A stretch of 64,000 nt of DNA, from assembly GCF_000376785.1 (NCBI RefSeq), contig NZ_AQXX01000141.1, positions 1 through 64,000 on the forward strand. Direction: 5' to 3'. How positions within the stretch are numbered: the first letter of the stretch is position 1; every line of letters begins with the position of its first letter. Below are positions 30,075 to 40,934 of this stretch, in pieces. A program made the translations under genes and the position numbers. The notes under the pieces were generated by a model, which ran no database searches, was not told where the DNA came from, and saw only the letters and a program-made list of their open reading frames with translations. This DNA is from Hahella ganghwensis DSM 17046. GTDB taxonomy: Bacteria; Pseudomonadota; Gammaproteobacteria; Pseudomonadales; Oleiphilaceae.

Positions 30075-32900
30075 TTATGCAAAAGAGCGAGGCTCCCCCT
30101 CACCATCCACATTGACAATACAGCGACCACACAGATCGATGTACTTTTCATGATTTCCCACATCCGGCATGTGATGCCAACACCGCTCACACTTCGCATG
30201 CGATGACGGAGATACTGTGACTTTAAGCCCGGATAAATCAGTTGTCGCAGCCGAATCAGCCCCCGACTCAGACATGGAGTGAAGAGTCGCGCGTGAAGTA
30301 ATCAGTACGAACCTGAGTTCATCTCCGATCTTCTCAAGTACCGCTTTCAAATCATCACTGCAATACAAATCGAGCTCAGTAGACAGTGACGCCTTAATCT
30401 TTCCTTCATTGCGGGCTTCTTCAAGCGCCTTGTTGACAACGGATTTCACTTCTAGAACATGATTCCAGTAATCACGCCCCAACTCCACAGACTCTTCCAA
30501 TGGCTCCAGACCTTCATAATAGGTTTCAAGAAATATCGATTCGGACCTTTCACCTGGCAAACAACGCCAGATTTCTTCAGCAGTAAAACTCAGAATCGGA
30601 GCGATCCAGCGAACCAAAGCTTCTGCAATATGATGCAAAGCCGTCTGAGCAGAGCGTCGAGCGACACTGTCACTTTGGGTTGTGTACTGCCGGTCTTTGA
30701 TCACATCCAGGTAGAACCCACCTAATTCAAGTACGCAGAAGTTATGAACCTTCTGGTATACCTGCACAAAGTTGTACTGCTCATAGGCTTTCTTGATCTC
30801 TTCCTGAATCAGCCATGCCTTATCGACGATCCAGCGATCCAATGCCAGCAGCTCGTTCAAAGGCAACGCGTGCTGACCAGGCTCGAAACCGTTCAGGTTT
30901 GCCAGCAGGAACCGAGAAGTATTACGAATACGACGATAACTGTCCGCAGTACGTTTCAGGATTTCCCGGGACAGAGCCATTTCCGCGCTGTAGTCGGTCG
31001 AAGCCACCCAGAGCCTCAGAATATCTGCACCCAGCTCATTCATGATTTCCTGAGGCTCAATTCCGTTCCCCAGTGATTTGGACATCTTGTGCCCTTTTTC
31101 GTCAACGGTGAAGCCATGGGTCAGCACCTGCCGATAGGGAGCACTGCCATTAATCGCTACCGCCGTCTTCAGGGAGGATTGAAACCACCCACGATGCTGA
31201 TCGGACCCTTCCAGATAAAGATCGGCCGGATATTGGCCAAGCTCTTCTCTCGACTGCAATACAGCACTGTGTGTAACGCCCGAGTCGAACCAGACATCAA
31301 GCGTATCGGTTACTTTCTTATACTGATCGGCCTCGTCGCCGAGCAATTCAGTCGGGTCAAGATCCCACCAGGCATCCATCCCTTCTTTTTCCACACGCTG
31401 CGCGACCTGCTCAATAAGTTCAGCCGTATTTGGATGCAGTTCTTCAGAATCCTTGGTGACAAAAAAAGCAATCGGCACTCCCCATGTGCGCTGACGCGAA
31501 ATACACCAGTCAGGACTTTGCTCAACCATCGCCTCAATGCGATTTTGCCCCCATGCAGGAACCCAACGCACCTTTTTGATTTCCTCAAGAGCCTTCTGTT
31601 TAAGACCAGCTTTCTCCATGCTGATAAACCATTGCGGTGTTGCACGGTATATCAAAGGCGTTTTGGTTCGCCAGCAATGAGCATAGCTGTGAGTCAACTT
31701 GCCATGACTAAGCAAGTGACCCTGTTCTTTCAGCACTTCGATGACATGATCATCAACTTTATAAACATGCTCGCCGGCAAAAAGCTCTACTGTCTCCCGA
31801 TAGATCCCTTTATCATCCAGCGGGTTAATGGTTTCAATGCCATACTTTTTACAGACAGCAAAATCCTCCAGACCGTGGTCAGGAGCCGTATGGACCAACC
31901 CGGTACCAGCATCAAGCGTAACGTGATCACCTAAAAGGACAGGTACTTCCCGATCATAAAAGGGGTGCTTGAAGCGCAGATTTTCGAGCTTGGCACCTTT
32001 TGCATGCCCAACAATGGAGAACTCTTCGACATTGGCACGCCCCATCACGGACTCAACCAGCGTCTCCGCCATCAACAGACGCTCAGGCCCCTGCCCCCGG
32101 CTAATTTGAACCAGAACATAATCAAGATCAGCACCAGCGGAAATGGCAAGAGAGGCCGGCAAGGTCCACGGCGTAGTTGTCCAGATAACCGCGGAAACCA
32201 TACCTTCACCACTTGCATCGGAAAAGGCTTCAGTGACTGCTTGCTGATCAACGCCTGGGTAGGTCACATCAATAGAATTAGACGTCTTATCATGATATTC
32301 CACTTCCGCTTCAGCCAAAGCAGATCCACCAACCACACTCCAGTAAACCGGTTTGTAGCCTTTTTGCAGGTGGCCGCTCACAGCGATTTTACCCAGCGCC
32401 CGGATAATATCCGCCTCAGTCTGAAAATTCATGGTCAGGTATGGCTTATCCCAGGTACCAAACACGCCCAACCGGATAAAGTCTTCTCGCTGCCCTTCTA
32501 CCTGCTTCATCGCATACTCACGACACTTCTGGCGGAACTCCTTGTATCCAACCTTTTCGCCAGCCTTACCGATCATTGTTTCGACCTTGTGCTCAATCGG
32601 CAAGCCGTGACAGTCCCATCCAGGTACATAAGGGGCGTCATACCCGGCAACAGAACGGGATTTCACGATGACATCTTTCAGAATTTTATTAACCGCATGC
32701 CCCAGGTGAATATTTCCATTGGCATATGGAGGACCATCATGAAGAATAAACTTATCGCGACCTTTAAATTTTGCTCTAATTTTGTCGTAGAGCCCCATCT
32801 CCTGCCATTGCTCAAGCATGGCCGGCTCGCGCCGGGGAAGGTTCCCTCTCATAGGGAAATCGGTCTCTGGTAGGTTCAGGGTATGTTTATAGTCGCTCAT
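30075..32900 (-). CDS. ileS: Isoleucyl-tRNA synthetase
   Basis: Class I synthetase of 941 residues. HIGH-type motif in [12 protein letters not shown] at 57-68, editing (CP1) domain with [15 protein letters not shown] in [14 protein letters not shown] at about 605, and a C-terminal zinc finger with CERCWHH and CGRC. ATG 32900 has AGGT 6 nt upstream. It lies 20 nt before lspA and 88 nt after ribF. Confidence 0.98.
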   Translation of the reverse strand: MSDYKHTLNLPETDFPMRGNLPRREPAMLEQWQEMGLYDKIRAKFKGRDKFILHDGPPYANGNIHLGHAVNKILKDVIVKSRSVAGYDAPYVPGWDCHGLPIEHKVETMIGKAGEKVGYKEFRQKCREYAMKQVEGQREDFIRLGVFGTWDKPYLTMNFQTEADIIRALGKIAVSGHLQKGYKPVYWSVVGGSALAEAEVEYHDKTSNSIDVTYPGVDQQAVTEAFSDASGEGMVSAVIWTTTPWTLPASLAISAGADLDYVLVQISRGQGPERLLMAETLVESVMGRANVEEFSIVGHAKGAKLENLRFKHPFYDREVPVLLGDHVTLDAGTGLVHTAPDHGLEDFAVCKKYGIETINPLDDKGIYRETVELFAGEHVYKVDDHVIEVLKEQGHLLSHGKLTHSYAHCWRTKTPLIYRATPQWFISMEKAGLKQKALEEIKKVRWVPAWGQNRIEAMVEQSPDWCISRQRTWGVPIAFFVTKDSEELHPNTAELIEQVAQRVEKEGMDAWWDLDPTELLGDEADQYKKVTDTLDVWFDSGVTHSAVLQSREELGQYPADLYLEGSDQHRGWFQSSLKTAVAINGSAPYRQVLTHGFTVDEKGHKMSKSLGNGIEPQEIMNELGADILRLWVASTDYSAEMALSREILKRTADSYRRIRNTSRFLLANLNGFEPGQHALPLNELLALDRWIVDKAWLIQEEIKKAYEQYNFVQVYQKVHNFCVLELGGFYLDVIKDRQYTTQSDSVARRSAQTALHHIAEALVRWIAPILSFTAEEIWRCLPGERSESIFLETYYEGLEPLEESVELGRDYWNHVLEVKSVVNKALEEARNEGKIKASLSTELDLYCSDDLKAVLEKIGDELRFVLITSRATLHSMSESGADSAATTDLSGLKVTVSPSSHAKCERCWHHMPDVGNHEKYIDLCGRCIVNVDGEGEPRSFA

Positions 32901-32988
32901 AATTTACCTAACATGCTCTCGCAGCAGCCACATTAATGGTGCTGATCTACTATCCGAGTTTAATTTTACGGCTTACCGCGTTTAACTT

Positions 32989-33945
32989 TTATTGCTCAGC
33001 AACCTTTTTCGAGCGTCCGAGAAAGAATTGTCTGGCTTGATCGATATCCTGGTGAATTCTGGTTTTCAGTTCATTTAAATCAGCAAACCGTTGCTCATCC
33101 CTCAATTTTTCCAGAAACTCTACCTTCAGCCTCTGCCCATAGAGATCCTGATCAAAATCCAGTAAATGCACTTCAAGATTAGGCTTGGGATCTCCTCCGT
33201 CCACTGTTGGACGATAACCAACATTGGCGACTCCTGGCCACACCTCGCCTGAGGCCATCCTCACGTCCACAACGTAAACGCCCTTTAACGCAGATCGTCT
33301 ACGCCCCAGGTTCACGTTGGCAGTCGGCACATTCAGTTGTCTTCCAAGCTTGCGTCCATGGAGCACGCGCCCACTGATCGAATAGCGGTACCCCAGCAAT
33401 TCCTCTGCCTTGTCAAAACGTCCATCTGCCAACAACTTTCTTATGCGAGTGCTACTGACTCTGGCTCCGCCCACCTCAACCGTCGCAGTATGGTCTACAG
33501 AAAACCCATTCTTCCTTCCTGATGCCTGGAGTAACTCAAAATCCCCCGCACGGTCACAACCAAAGCGGAAATCGTCACCGACCACCAGATGTCGAACGTG
33601 TAATCCATCAACCAACACTTGATCTACAAACTGCTGAGCTGCCAGATGCCTCAACCGACGGTTAAACTGCAGACACAGCAAAACTTCTACATCAAGAGCT
33701 GCGATCGCCTCCAGCTTCTCTCTGAAACGCATCAGACGGGCCGGAGCTTTATCTTCATCGAAAAACTCCCGGGGCTGAGGCTCGAACACCATGACGACGG
33801 CCGGTAGTTTCAGAGCCTTAGCTTTCGCCTGCAACTGACGAATAATGACCTGATGCCCATAGTGAACACCATCAAAGTTCCCAATAGTTGCCACGCAACC
33901 ATCGGTAAACGAATGTAGATTATGGATTCCCCTGATCAGTTTCAT
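32989..33945 (-). CDS. ribF: Bifunctional riboflavin kinase / FAD synthetase
   Basis: Converts riboflavin to FMN and then FAD. N-terminal nucleotidyltransferase domain with TIGNFDGVHYGHQVII (about residues 20-35) and VVGDDFRFGCDRAGD; C-terminal flavokinase domain with GRVLHGRKLGRQLNVPTANV and GVANVGYRPTVDGG. 318 residues, typical. ATG 33945 lacks a strong ribosome binding site. First gene of the ribF-ileS-lspA-fkpB-ispH group. Confidence 0.96.
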   Translation of the reverse strand: MKLIRGIHNLHSFTDGCVATIGNFDGVHYGHQVIIRQLQAKAKALKLPAVVMVFEPQPREFFDEDKAPARLMRFREKLEAIAALDVEVLLCLQFNRRLRHLAAQQFVDQVLVDGLHVRHLVVGDDFRFGCDRAGDFELLQASGRKNGFSVDHTATVEVGGARVSSTRIRKLLADGRFDKAEELLGYRYSISGRVLHGRKLGRQLNVPTANVNLGRRRSALKGVYVVDVRMASGEVWPGVANVGYRPTVDGGDPKPNLEVHLLDFDQDLYGQRLKVEFLEKLRDEQRFADLNELKTRIHQDIDQARQFFLGRSKKVAEQ

Positions 33946-34052
33946 TAAACGCTAAAGCCAAACAAAACGGCGATTATAAAGCAACTGGCCTAATCAGCCC
34001 AACCGATTGACAATAATTAACCCAACTTGTGCACCAGTACCTGCTCATCAAC

Positions 34053-35633
34053 TTAATCCCGCATTCTGAACTGGCGAATTCTGACACCGGAAGCAAATAG
34101 CGAAACAAAGTAAACCGCTCCTCCCCCAAAACATAGCAAGGCCATCCAGAAGATCTTCTTCCACACATCAGCACTTAACCAATATTCGTCAGCCGGATTC
34201 AACCAGAGCAATAGCGCTACCATCATCACAGAAGCACCAACCAATTGACCGGCAAACCGCCACCATCCCGGCTGAGCGGAGTAAATTCCCTGACGACGCA
34301 ACCCATTCCAGAGCAGCCCGGCATTCAAGGCTGCCGACAAACTGGTTGCCAGAGCCAATCCCGCATGCGCAAGCGGCACAACGAGCATCAGGTTAAGCAC
34401 CATATTCGCTACCATGGCCACCACCCCAACCTTTACCGGGGTTTTGGTGTCTTGCCGGGAAAAGTACCCAGTGGCCAACACTTTGATCAGCATAAAAAAT
34501 AGCAGACCGACCGCATATGCCCGCAGACTCTGCGCAGACATCAACACATCTTCGTCTGCCAATGCACCGTGCTGAAACAGGGTTGAAATAAGTGGCACCG
34601 CCAACACCATTAATGCCAGGGCCGCCGGAATGCCAATAAGTAATACAGCGCGAACAGCCCAGTCGAGCGTCGCCGAGAATTCCCCAGTATTTGCCGAGGC
34701 ATGCTTTCTGGACAAACTTGGCAGTATGACCGTCGCAATAGCAATTCCGAAAACCCCAAGTGGTAATTCGGAAAGCCGATCAGAATAGTAAAGCCAGGAT
34801 ACACTCCCGGTTACCAGGAACGACGCCAGAATAGTATCCAACAGAAGGTTTACCTGGCTGACAGAGACGCCAAAAAGCGCAGGCGTCATCAATTTCAGAA
34901 TCCTACGTACCCCCTCGTGCTGCCTGTTCACTTTGGGCTTAGGAAGAAGGCCAAGCTTTGCCAGAAAGGGTAACTGAAAGAACAATTGTGCGAATCCGGC
35001 AATCATCACTCCCCAGGCCAGAGCCATCACGGGAAGGTCCAGGTAAGGCGTCAGAAAATAAACCGAACCAATGAGGCTTAGATTCAGCAAGACAGGCGTA
35101 AAAGCCGGAACAGCAAAGTTGCCATAACTATTCAGTATGGCGCCCGCAAATGCTGTCATGGAAATTAAAAACAAATAGGGGAATGTAATGCGCAGCATAT
35201 CTGCTGTCAGCCCGAACTTGATATCATCATCAAGAAACCCTGGAGCAAATACCGCGGTTAACAAAGGAGCTGCGGCAACAGCAACCACCGTAATCAAAAC
35301 AAGCACCAACCCCAAGGTTCCCGCAACACTGTTAATCAACACGCGGGTTTCAGCAGGAGTCACCGTCGTCCGATACTCAGACAATACCGGCACAAACGCT
35401 TGCGAAAAGGCTCCCTCGGCAAACAAACGGCGCATGAAATTGGGAATTTTGAATGCGACAAAAAAAGCATCAGCCCCAGCCCCCGCACCAAAGAAGTTCG
35501 CTATCACAATATCCCTGGCCAGGCCTAACACACGGGAAAGCATGGTCATAACACCAACCAAGCCGCTTGATCTCAATAGCGACCCTTGTTTTGGCCCTAC
35601 TGGCTGTTCAGAATCTGGCTTTTCAGCGCTCAA
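34053..35633 (-). CDS. murJ: MurJ lipid II flippase
   Basis: Polytopic MOP-superfamily protein that moves lipid II to the periplasmic side. 526 residues with about 14 hydrophobic helices and the family motifs MTMLSRVLGLARDIVIANFFGAGAGADAFFVAFKIPN and RRLFAEGAFSQAFVPVL. There is no ATG near the expected N terminus. The best start is TTG at 35633 with AGGGA about 9 nt upstream; a TTG at about 35576 would give a shorter N terminus. Divergent from rpsT and 107 nt upstream of ribF, as in E. coli-like gene order. Confidence 0.94.
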   Translation of the reverse strand: MSAEKPDSEQPVGPKQGSLLRSSGLVGVMTMLSRVLGLARDIVIANFFGAGAGADAFFVAFKIPNFMRRLFAEGAFSQAFVPVLSEYRTTVTPAETRVLINSVAGTLGLVLVLITVVAVAAAPLLTAVFAPGFLDDDIKFGLTADMLRITFPYLFLISMTAFAGAILNSYGNFAVPAFTPVLLNLSLIGSVYFLTPYLDLPVMALAWGVMIAGFAQLFFQLPFLAKLGLLPKPKVNRQHEGVRRILKLMTPALFGVSVSQVNLLLDTILASFLVTGSVSWLYYSDRLSELPLGVFGIAIATVILPSLSRKHASANTGEFSATLDWAVRAVLLIGIPAALALMVLAVPLISTLFQHGALADEDVLMSAQSLRAYAVGLLFFMLIKVLATGYFSRQDTKTPVKVGVVAMVANMVLNLMLVVPLAHAGLALATSLSAALNAGLLWNGLRRQGIYSAQPGWWRFAGQLVGASVMMVALLLWLNPADEYWLSADVWKKIFWMALLCFGGGAVYFVSLFASGVRIRQFRMRD

Positions 35634-35969
35634 TCTATGAGTCCCTGGACATACATTCAGACATTCGCCGACTTGATACCACCAGAATGGTCAATCCGGC
35701 CAGCAATTTAAGGTGGCACATGCTAACATGACGGTTAGAAAGGGAGAACAGCTTTCACCGAACACTCTCTACTGCCACGGCCACCCCAAAAATATTGGGA
35801 ATTTTTTAACCTAACCATTGACAAATCGGGCCGAAAGCGGCATCCTTCCGCGTCATTTATTTCGGCGGTCCTTTATTTTTGGTACTCCTGAGAAGGCAGG
35901 CACAAGTAGTCAAATACTACTAACTGACACTCAGGGTATCGATAGCATCGAATTTTGAGGAGTTTACAG
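35634..35969 (+). other. Intergenic region and 5' leader of rpsT
   Basis: 336 nt between divergent murJ and rpsT. A perfect -35 hexamer TTGACA lies at 35818-35823 in the rpsT direction, but the sequence 17 nt further (CATCCT) is a poor -10, so I do not call a promoter. Long A/T-rich blocks at 35790-35815 and 35857-35882 are consistent with promoter or UP-element DNA. No ORF with coding character. Confidence 0.4.
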
Positions 35970-36236
35970 GTGGCGAATACCCCATCATCCAAGAAGCGCG
36001 CAAGACAACAAGTTCAGCGCCGTGCTCACAACATGAGCCTGCGTTCCATGGTTCGTACTTACATCAAGAAAGTTAGCGCACAAGTCGAAGCCGGCAACTA
36101 TGACGACGCAACCAAAGCGTTTCAGGCAGCGACTCCGATTATCGACTCTATGGTCAACAAAGGCATCTTCAGCAAAAACAAAGCTGCCCGCACCAAGAGC
36201 CGCCTGAACGCCAAGATCAAGGCTCTTAAAGCCTAA
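35970..36236 (+). CDS. rpsT: 30S ribosomal protein S20
   Basis: 88-residue primary 16S rRNA binding protein: ANTPSSKKRARQQVQRRAHNMSLRSMVRTYIKK, Lys/Arg/Ala-rich throughout, ends AKIKALKA. The start is GTG at 35970 with GAGGAG 8 nt upstream. A non-ATG start is notable because E. coli rpsT also uses a weak start (UUG) that is part of S20 autoregulation. Monocistronic, followed by a strong terminator. Confidence 0.97.
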   Translation: MANTPSSKKRARQQVQRRAHNMSLRSMVRTYIKKVSAQVEAGNYDDATKAFQAATPIIDSMVNKGIFSKNKAARTKSRLNAKIKALKA

Positions 36237-36244
36237 TCCTGCTT

Positions 36245-36287
36245 CAGAAATAAAAAAACCGGCTATATGCCGGTTTTTTTATTTCTG
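36245..36287. terminator. Bidirectional intrinsic terminator between rpsT and proB
   Basis: A perfect 19-bp inverted repeat (36245-36263 / 36269-36287; core ACCGGC / GCCGGT flanked by A7 and T7) around a 5 nt loop TATAT. It lies 8 nt after the rpsT stop and 30 nt past the proB stop, so it can stop both convergent transcripts. Confidence 0.95.
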
Positions 36288-36317
36288 AATTTCAACCAAC
36301 TCTCTTGCCGAACACCA

Positions 36318-37478
36318 CTATAACAACACCATATTATCACGGTGAATCAGCTCAGGCTCATTCACATACCCTAAAATTGACTCAACTGCACTTGATGGCT
36401 GACCGATAATTTTCGACACCTCTTCAGCATCGTAATTAACCAGCCCACGAGCAACCTCTTTACCCTGCTCATCTACACAGCTCACCATCTCGCCACGCTG
36501 AAACCGACCATTGGCCGCCTTCACACCCACCGGCAACAGACTCCGCCCCTGCCTGGTAAGTACACGAACCGCCCCATCATCCAGCGTCAGCTGCCCCTTG
36601 GTCTTCAAGTGCCCGGCCAGCCACTGCTTACGAGCATCAAGGCGCTCCTGATCAGACAACAACAACGTTCCAAGCTCCTCACCCTCACGCAGACGTGTCA
36701 GAACTTTTTCCTGCCTACCACCTACGATCACTGTCGCCGCCCCTGAACGGGACGCCAGTCTTGCTGCGCGCAACTTGGTATACATCCCACCACGCCCAAG
36801 CACTCCAGACGCCCCGGATGCCATCGCATCCAAAGCAGGGTTACTTGCTCTGGCCTGTGACACCAACTGAGCCTCCGGATCTTTTCTTGGGTCCGCGTTA
36901 TATAGCCCCGACTGATCGGTCAGAATCACCAATGTGTCCGCCTCAATCAGGTTCGCCACCAGAGCCGCCAGCGTATCATTATCACCAAACCGGATCTCAT
37001 CAGTTACTACAGTATCATTCTCATTGATAATTGGAATAACACCTAGATCCACCAGAGCCCTGACGGCACTGCGCGCATTCAGATACCTGCGACGATCCGA
37101 CAAATCATCATGAGTCAACAATATCTGCGCAGTATGTCGACCATGTTGCTTGAACTGCGCCTCCCAGGCCTGCACCAACCCCATTTGCCCAACAGCCGCC
37201 GCAGCCTGCAGCTCATGCAAATGATGAGGACGCGCATCCCAACCGAGACGACTCATCCCTTCTGCAACAGAACCGGAGGAAACGATGACGATATCCACCC
37301 CGGATTCAGCCAATGCCACCATTTGCTCAACCCAAGGAGCCATCGCATCTAACGCCAACCCTCTACCATCATTGGTCAACAGGGCGCTTCCAATCTTGAC
37401 CACCCAGCGACGCCCGGTTTTCAGACGATTCCGCGCAACCTCAGAAGCCATATCATCAAGTAGCATCGACTCAGACAT
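36318..37478 (-). CDS. proB: Glutamate 5-kinase
   Basis: First step of proline synthesis. Amino acid kinase domain ([67 protein letters not shown]) followed by a C-terminal PUA domain ([20 protein letters not shown]). 386 residues from ATG 37478; about 10 N-terminal residues before the kinase fold are poorly conserved and the exact start is unsure. Follows obgE by 66 nt, a common gammaproteobacterial order (rplU-rpmA-obgE-proB). Confidence 0.95.
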   Translation of the reverse strand: MSESMLLDDMASEVARNRLKTGRRWVVKIGSALLTNDGRGLALDAMAPWVEQMVALAESGVDIVIVSSGSVAEGMSRLGWDARPHHLHELQAAAAVGQMGLVQAWEAQFKQHGRHTAQILLTHDDLSDRRRYLNARSAVRALVDLGVIPIINENDTVVTDEIRFGDNDTLAALVANLIEADTLVILTDQSGLYNADPRKDPEAQLVSQARASNPALDAMASGASGVLGRGGMYTKLRAARLASRSGAATVIVGGRQEKVLTRLREGEELGTLLLSDQERLDARKQWLAGHLKTKGQLTLDDGAVRVLTRQGRSLLPVGVKAANGRFQRGEMVSCVDEQGKEVARGLVNYDAEEVSKIIGQPSSAVESILGYVNEPELIHRDNMVLL

Positions 37479-37544
37479 TCAAATCCAACCATTTAACAAA
37501 ACTCAGACTTCAGAGCACCACACCTCCACCTGAAGTCAATACTC

Positions 37545-38765
<1,221 letters not shown>

Positions 38766-38823
38766 TCAGGCCGTCCGTATCAACTAATAACAATTAATGC
38801 CGCCACACAAAGCCAGCACAAAT

Positions 38824-38850
38824 AAAAAAGCTCCGCAAGTGCGGAGCTTT
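38824..38850 (-). terminator. Intrinsic terminator downstream of rpmA
   Basis: Stem AAAGCTCCGC / GCGGAGCTTT with loop AAGT. Leftward it ends in six T. It lies about 20 nt after the rpmA stop and separates rplU-rpmA from obgE, though read-through to obgE is common in this cluster. Confidence 0.88.
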
Positions 38851-38869
38851 TCTTATTCTGGGCCGTATT

Positions 38870-39130
38870 TTATTCCGCAGCTTCAATACTTATCGTACGA
38901 CGCTTTGCCGGTCCACCAACAGAAAACTTAACATATCCATCTTTCTTGGCAAACAAAGTGTGGTCACGACCACAACCTACGTTCTCACCAGGATGAAACT
39001 CGGTACCGCGCTGACGAACCAAAATGTTGCCAGCCTTAACCATTTGACCACCAAAGCGCTTGACGCCAAGGCGTTTCGATTCTGAATCGCGACCGTTACG
39101 GCTACTACCCGCCGCCTTCTTATGAGCCAT
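38870..39130 (-). CDS. rpmA: 50S ribosomal protein L27
   Basis: 86 residues beginning [29 protein letters not shown], with the processed-free N terminus normal for gammaproteobacteria, near the peptidyl transferase centre. AAAGGAG lies 8 nt before the ATG. 65 nt after rplU. Confidence 0.98.
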   Translation of the reverse strand: MAHKKAAGSSRNGRDSESKRLGVKRFGGQMVKAGNILVRQRGTEFHPGENVGCGRDHTLFAKKDGYVKFSVGGPAKRRTISIEAAE

Positions 39131-39195
39131 TGTATGTCTCCTTTAACCTAATGAATGCCTGCTTCGTACATCATTCAGATGATGCAAGAAGGCGA

Positions 39196-39507
39196 TTAGC
39201 CAGAAATGCCAGTGATTTTAACTTCAGTGTACCACTGACGATGTCCCTGACGCTTCATGTGGTGCTTACGGCGACGGAACTTGATAATGTTCACTTTTTT
39301 GTGGCGGCCATGAGCAATGATCTCAGCAGAAACCTTGGCACCCTCAACAACTGGCGCGCCAACCTTCACATCATCACCATCAGCAACCAGCAACACTTTA
39401 TCGAACTCAACGGTAGCACCGGTTTCCTGTTCGATTTTTTCCAGTTTAATACGCTCGCCTTCGCGAACACGGTGTTGCTTACCACCACTAACAATTACTG
39501 CGTACAT
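39196..39507 (-). CDS. rplU: 50S ribosomal protein L21
   Basis: 103 residues: [26 protein letters not shown], ends [26 protein letters not shown], a clear L21. GGAG about 9 nt upstream of the ATG. First gene of the rplU-rpmA operon, with a mapped-by-eye promoter at 39673-39701 and a leader of about 160 nt. Confidence 0.98.
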   Translation of the reverse strand: MYAVIVSGGKQHRVREGERIKLEKIEQETGATVEFDKVLLVADGDDVKVGAPVVEGAKVSAEIIAHGRHKKVNIIKFRRRKHHMKRQGHRQWYTEVKITGISG

Positions 39508-39672
39508 GCGTGCAAATCTCCAACATGTCTTTCTACAGCCTCACCTGGCCCGACCGGAGTCGAGTTTGCGCCAGCTTCAGCATTCATTCCACTTCTTGAA
39601 CTTGGCCGCACCTGTTTCAACGGGAGTCTCTTGACACCCTTTCGACAGGGAATGGATTTCAGCGGGCGCGAG
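39508..39672 (-). promoter_or_regulatory. Long 5' leader of rplU
   Basis: About 160 nt separate the rplU promoter from its start codon. The stretch is GC-rich and contains short hairpins (for example CGAC-TCCG-GTCG near 39550). Ribosomal protein operons in gammaproteobacteria often carry autoregulatory leaders, and L21 leaders have been described; whether this one matches is not something I can verify by eye. Confidence 0.4.
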
Positions 39673-39701
39673 ATTATACAACCGTGCCGATCAATTAGCA
39701 A
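39673..39701 (-). promoter_or_regulatory. Sigma-70 promoter of rplU-rpmA
   Basis: Minus strand TTGCTA (39696-39701), 17 nt spacer, perfect TATAAT (39673-39678), followed by the GC-rich discriminator CTCGCGCCC, typical of stringently controlled ribosomal genes. Confidence 0.8.
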
Positions 39702-39770
39702 ACAATCATTGGAATCACCCCAATCCAGTCATTCCAATCCTGATGCACAGAGCTTTCTCGTCCTTATAAC

Positions 39771-39800
39771 TTGACAGCCTGAGTACAGGCCTCATAGCAT
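39771..39800 (+). promoter_or_regulatory. Probable promoter of ispB
   Basis: Plus strand TTGACA (39771-39776), 18 nt spacer, TAGCAT (39795-39800), about 70 nt before the ispB start. Perfect -35 but a moderate -10. Divergent from the rplU promoter, with about 70 nt between the two. Confidence 0.5.
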
Positions 39801-39868
39801 TGCCATCCCAATAGGCATCAACCAGAACGCTTCCTCAGGAATCGTTCCACCCGGATTTCATCACGACA

Positions 39869-40837
39869 ATGCAGGCAGAACTCATATACAACACCGTGAG
39901 CGACGACTTCGCGGCGGTGGACGAGCTAATCACGACCCAGCTTTTTTCTCGGGTACCGTTGGTTGAACACATAGGACAATACATTATCGAGTCCGGGGGT
40001 AAACGATTACGCCCACTTCTGGTCTTACTGGTCAGCAACGCCATTAACAACAAAGATCCCGGTTACCGAAAGCTTGCCGCCATTATAGAGTTCCTGCACA
40101 CAGCCACTCTGCTTCACGATGATGTTGTAGACACCTCTTCTCTTCGTCGTGGACGCGACACCGCCAATGCAAAATGGGGCAATGCCCCCAGCGTTCTGGT
40201 CGGTGACTTCCTATACTCCCGAGCCTTCCAAATGATGGTCGAGCTCAACAACATGGAAGTGATGCAGATTCTATCCGATGCGACCAATGTCATTGCCGAA
40301 GGCGAAGTCCTGCAGCTGACCAACTGCAAGAACCCTGACATCACCCACGCTCAGTATATGGACGTCATAACAGCCAAAACAGCGAAACTGTTTGAAGCCG
40401 CTTCTCACGCTGCAGCCACCTTAGCAGGGAGTGCCTCCAATCAGCGGGAAGCTGCACAGATTTACGGGCTGGAACTGGGAATCGCCTTTCAGCTCATCGA
40501 CGATGTTTTAGACTACACCGGCAATGCTGCTGATATGGGCAAAAATGTAGGCGACGACCTCGCAGAAGGCAAGCCCACACTCCCCCTGCTATACGCCCAG
40601 GAGCACACCTCCGAGCCAGACCGTCAATTAATCAGAAAAGCCATTCGCGAAGGTGGACTGGACAATCTGGAAAGCATTCTTAAAGCCGTGCGCGAATCCG
40701 GCGCCCTGGAATTCACCCTGGAGAAAGCCCGCCGGCACGCTGCCAATGCCATTGCACAACTGGAACTCCTGCCTGCCGGACAACACCGTGACGCAATGCA
40801 ACAACTTGCACAGTTTGCAGTAAATCGCAACAAATAG
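39869..40837 (+). CDS. ispB: Octaprenyl (polyprenyl) diphosphate synthase
   Basis: Makes the long isoprenoid side chain of ubiquinone. 322 residues with GGKRLRPLL, first Asp-rich motif DDVVDTSSLRRG at 84-95 and second DDVLDYTG at about 211-218. Divergent from rplU as in most gammaproteobacteria, which supports IspB over IspA. Start ATG 39869 has no strong ribosome binding site. Ends NRNK. Confidence 0.95.
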   Translation: MQAELIYNTVSDDFAAVDELITTQLFSRVPLVEHIGQYIIESGGKRLRPLLVLLVSNAINNKDPGYRKLAAIIEFLHTATLLHDDVVDTSSLRRGRDTANAKWGNAPSVLVGDFLYSRAFQMMVELNNMEVMQILSDATNVIAEGEVLQLTNCKNPDITHAQYMDVITAKTAKLFEAASHAAATLAGSASNQREAAQIYGLELGIAFQLIDDVLDYTGNAADMGKNVGDDLAEGKPTLPLLYAQEHTSEPDRQLIRKAIREGGLDNLESILKAVRESGALEFTLEKARRHAANAIAQLELLPAGQHRDAMQQLAQFAVNRNK

Positions 40838-40934
40838 CGGCAGTAACCGACAAAATATCGACTGGAGTTATGGTTCTACCGTTTCGGGCAATAGCCTGTT
40901 AAAGTAAGTCAGAATCCAGCCAGTAGATGTGAAT

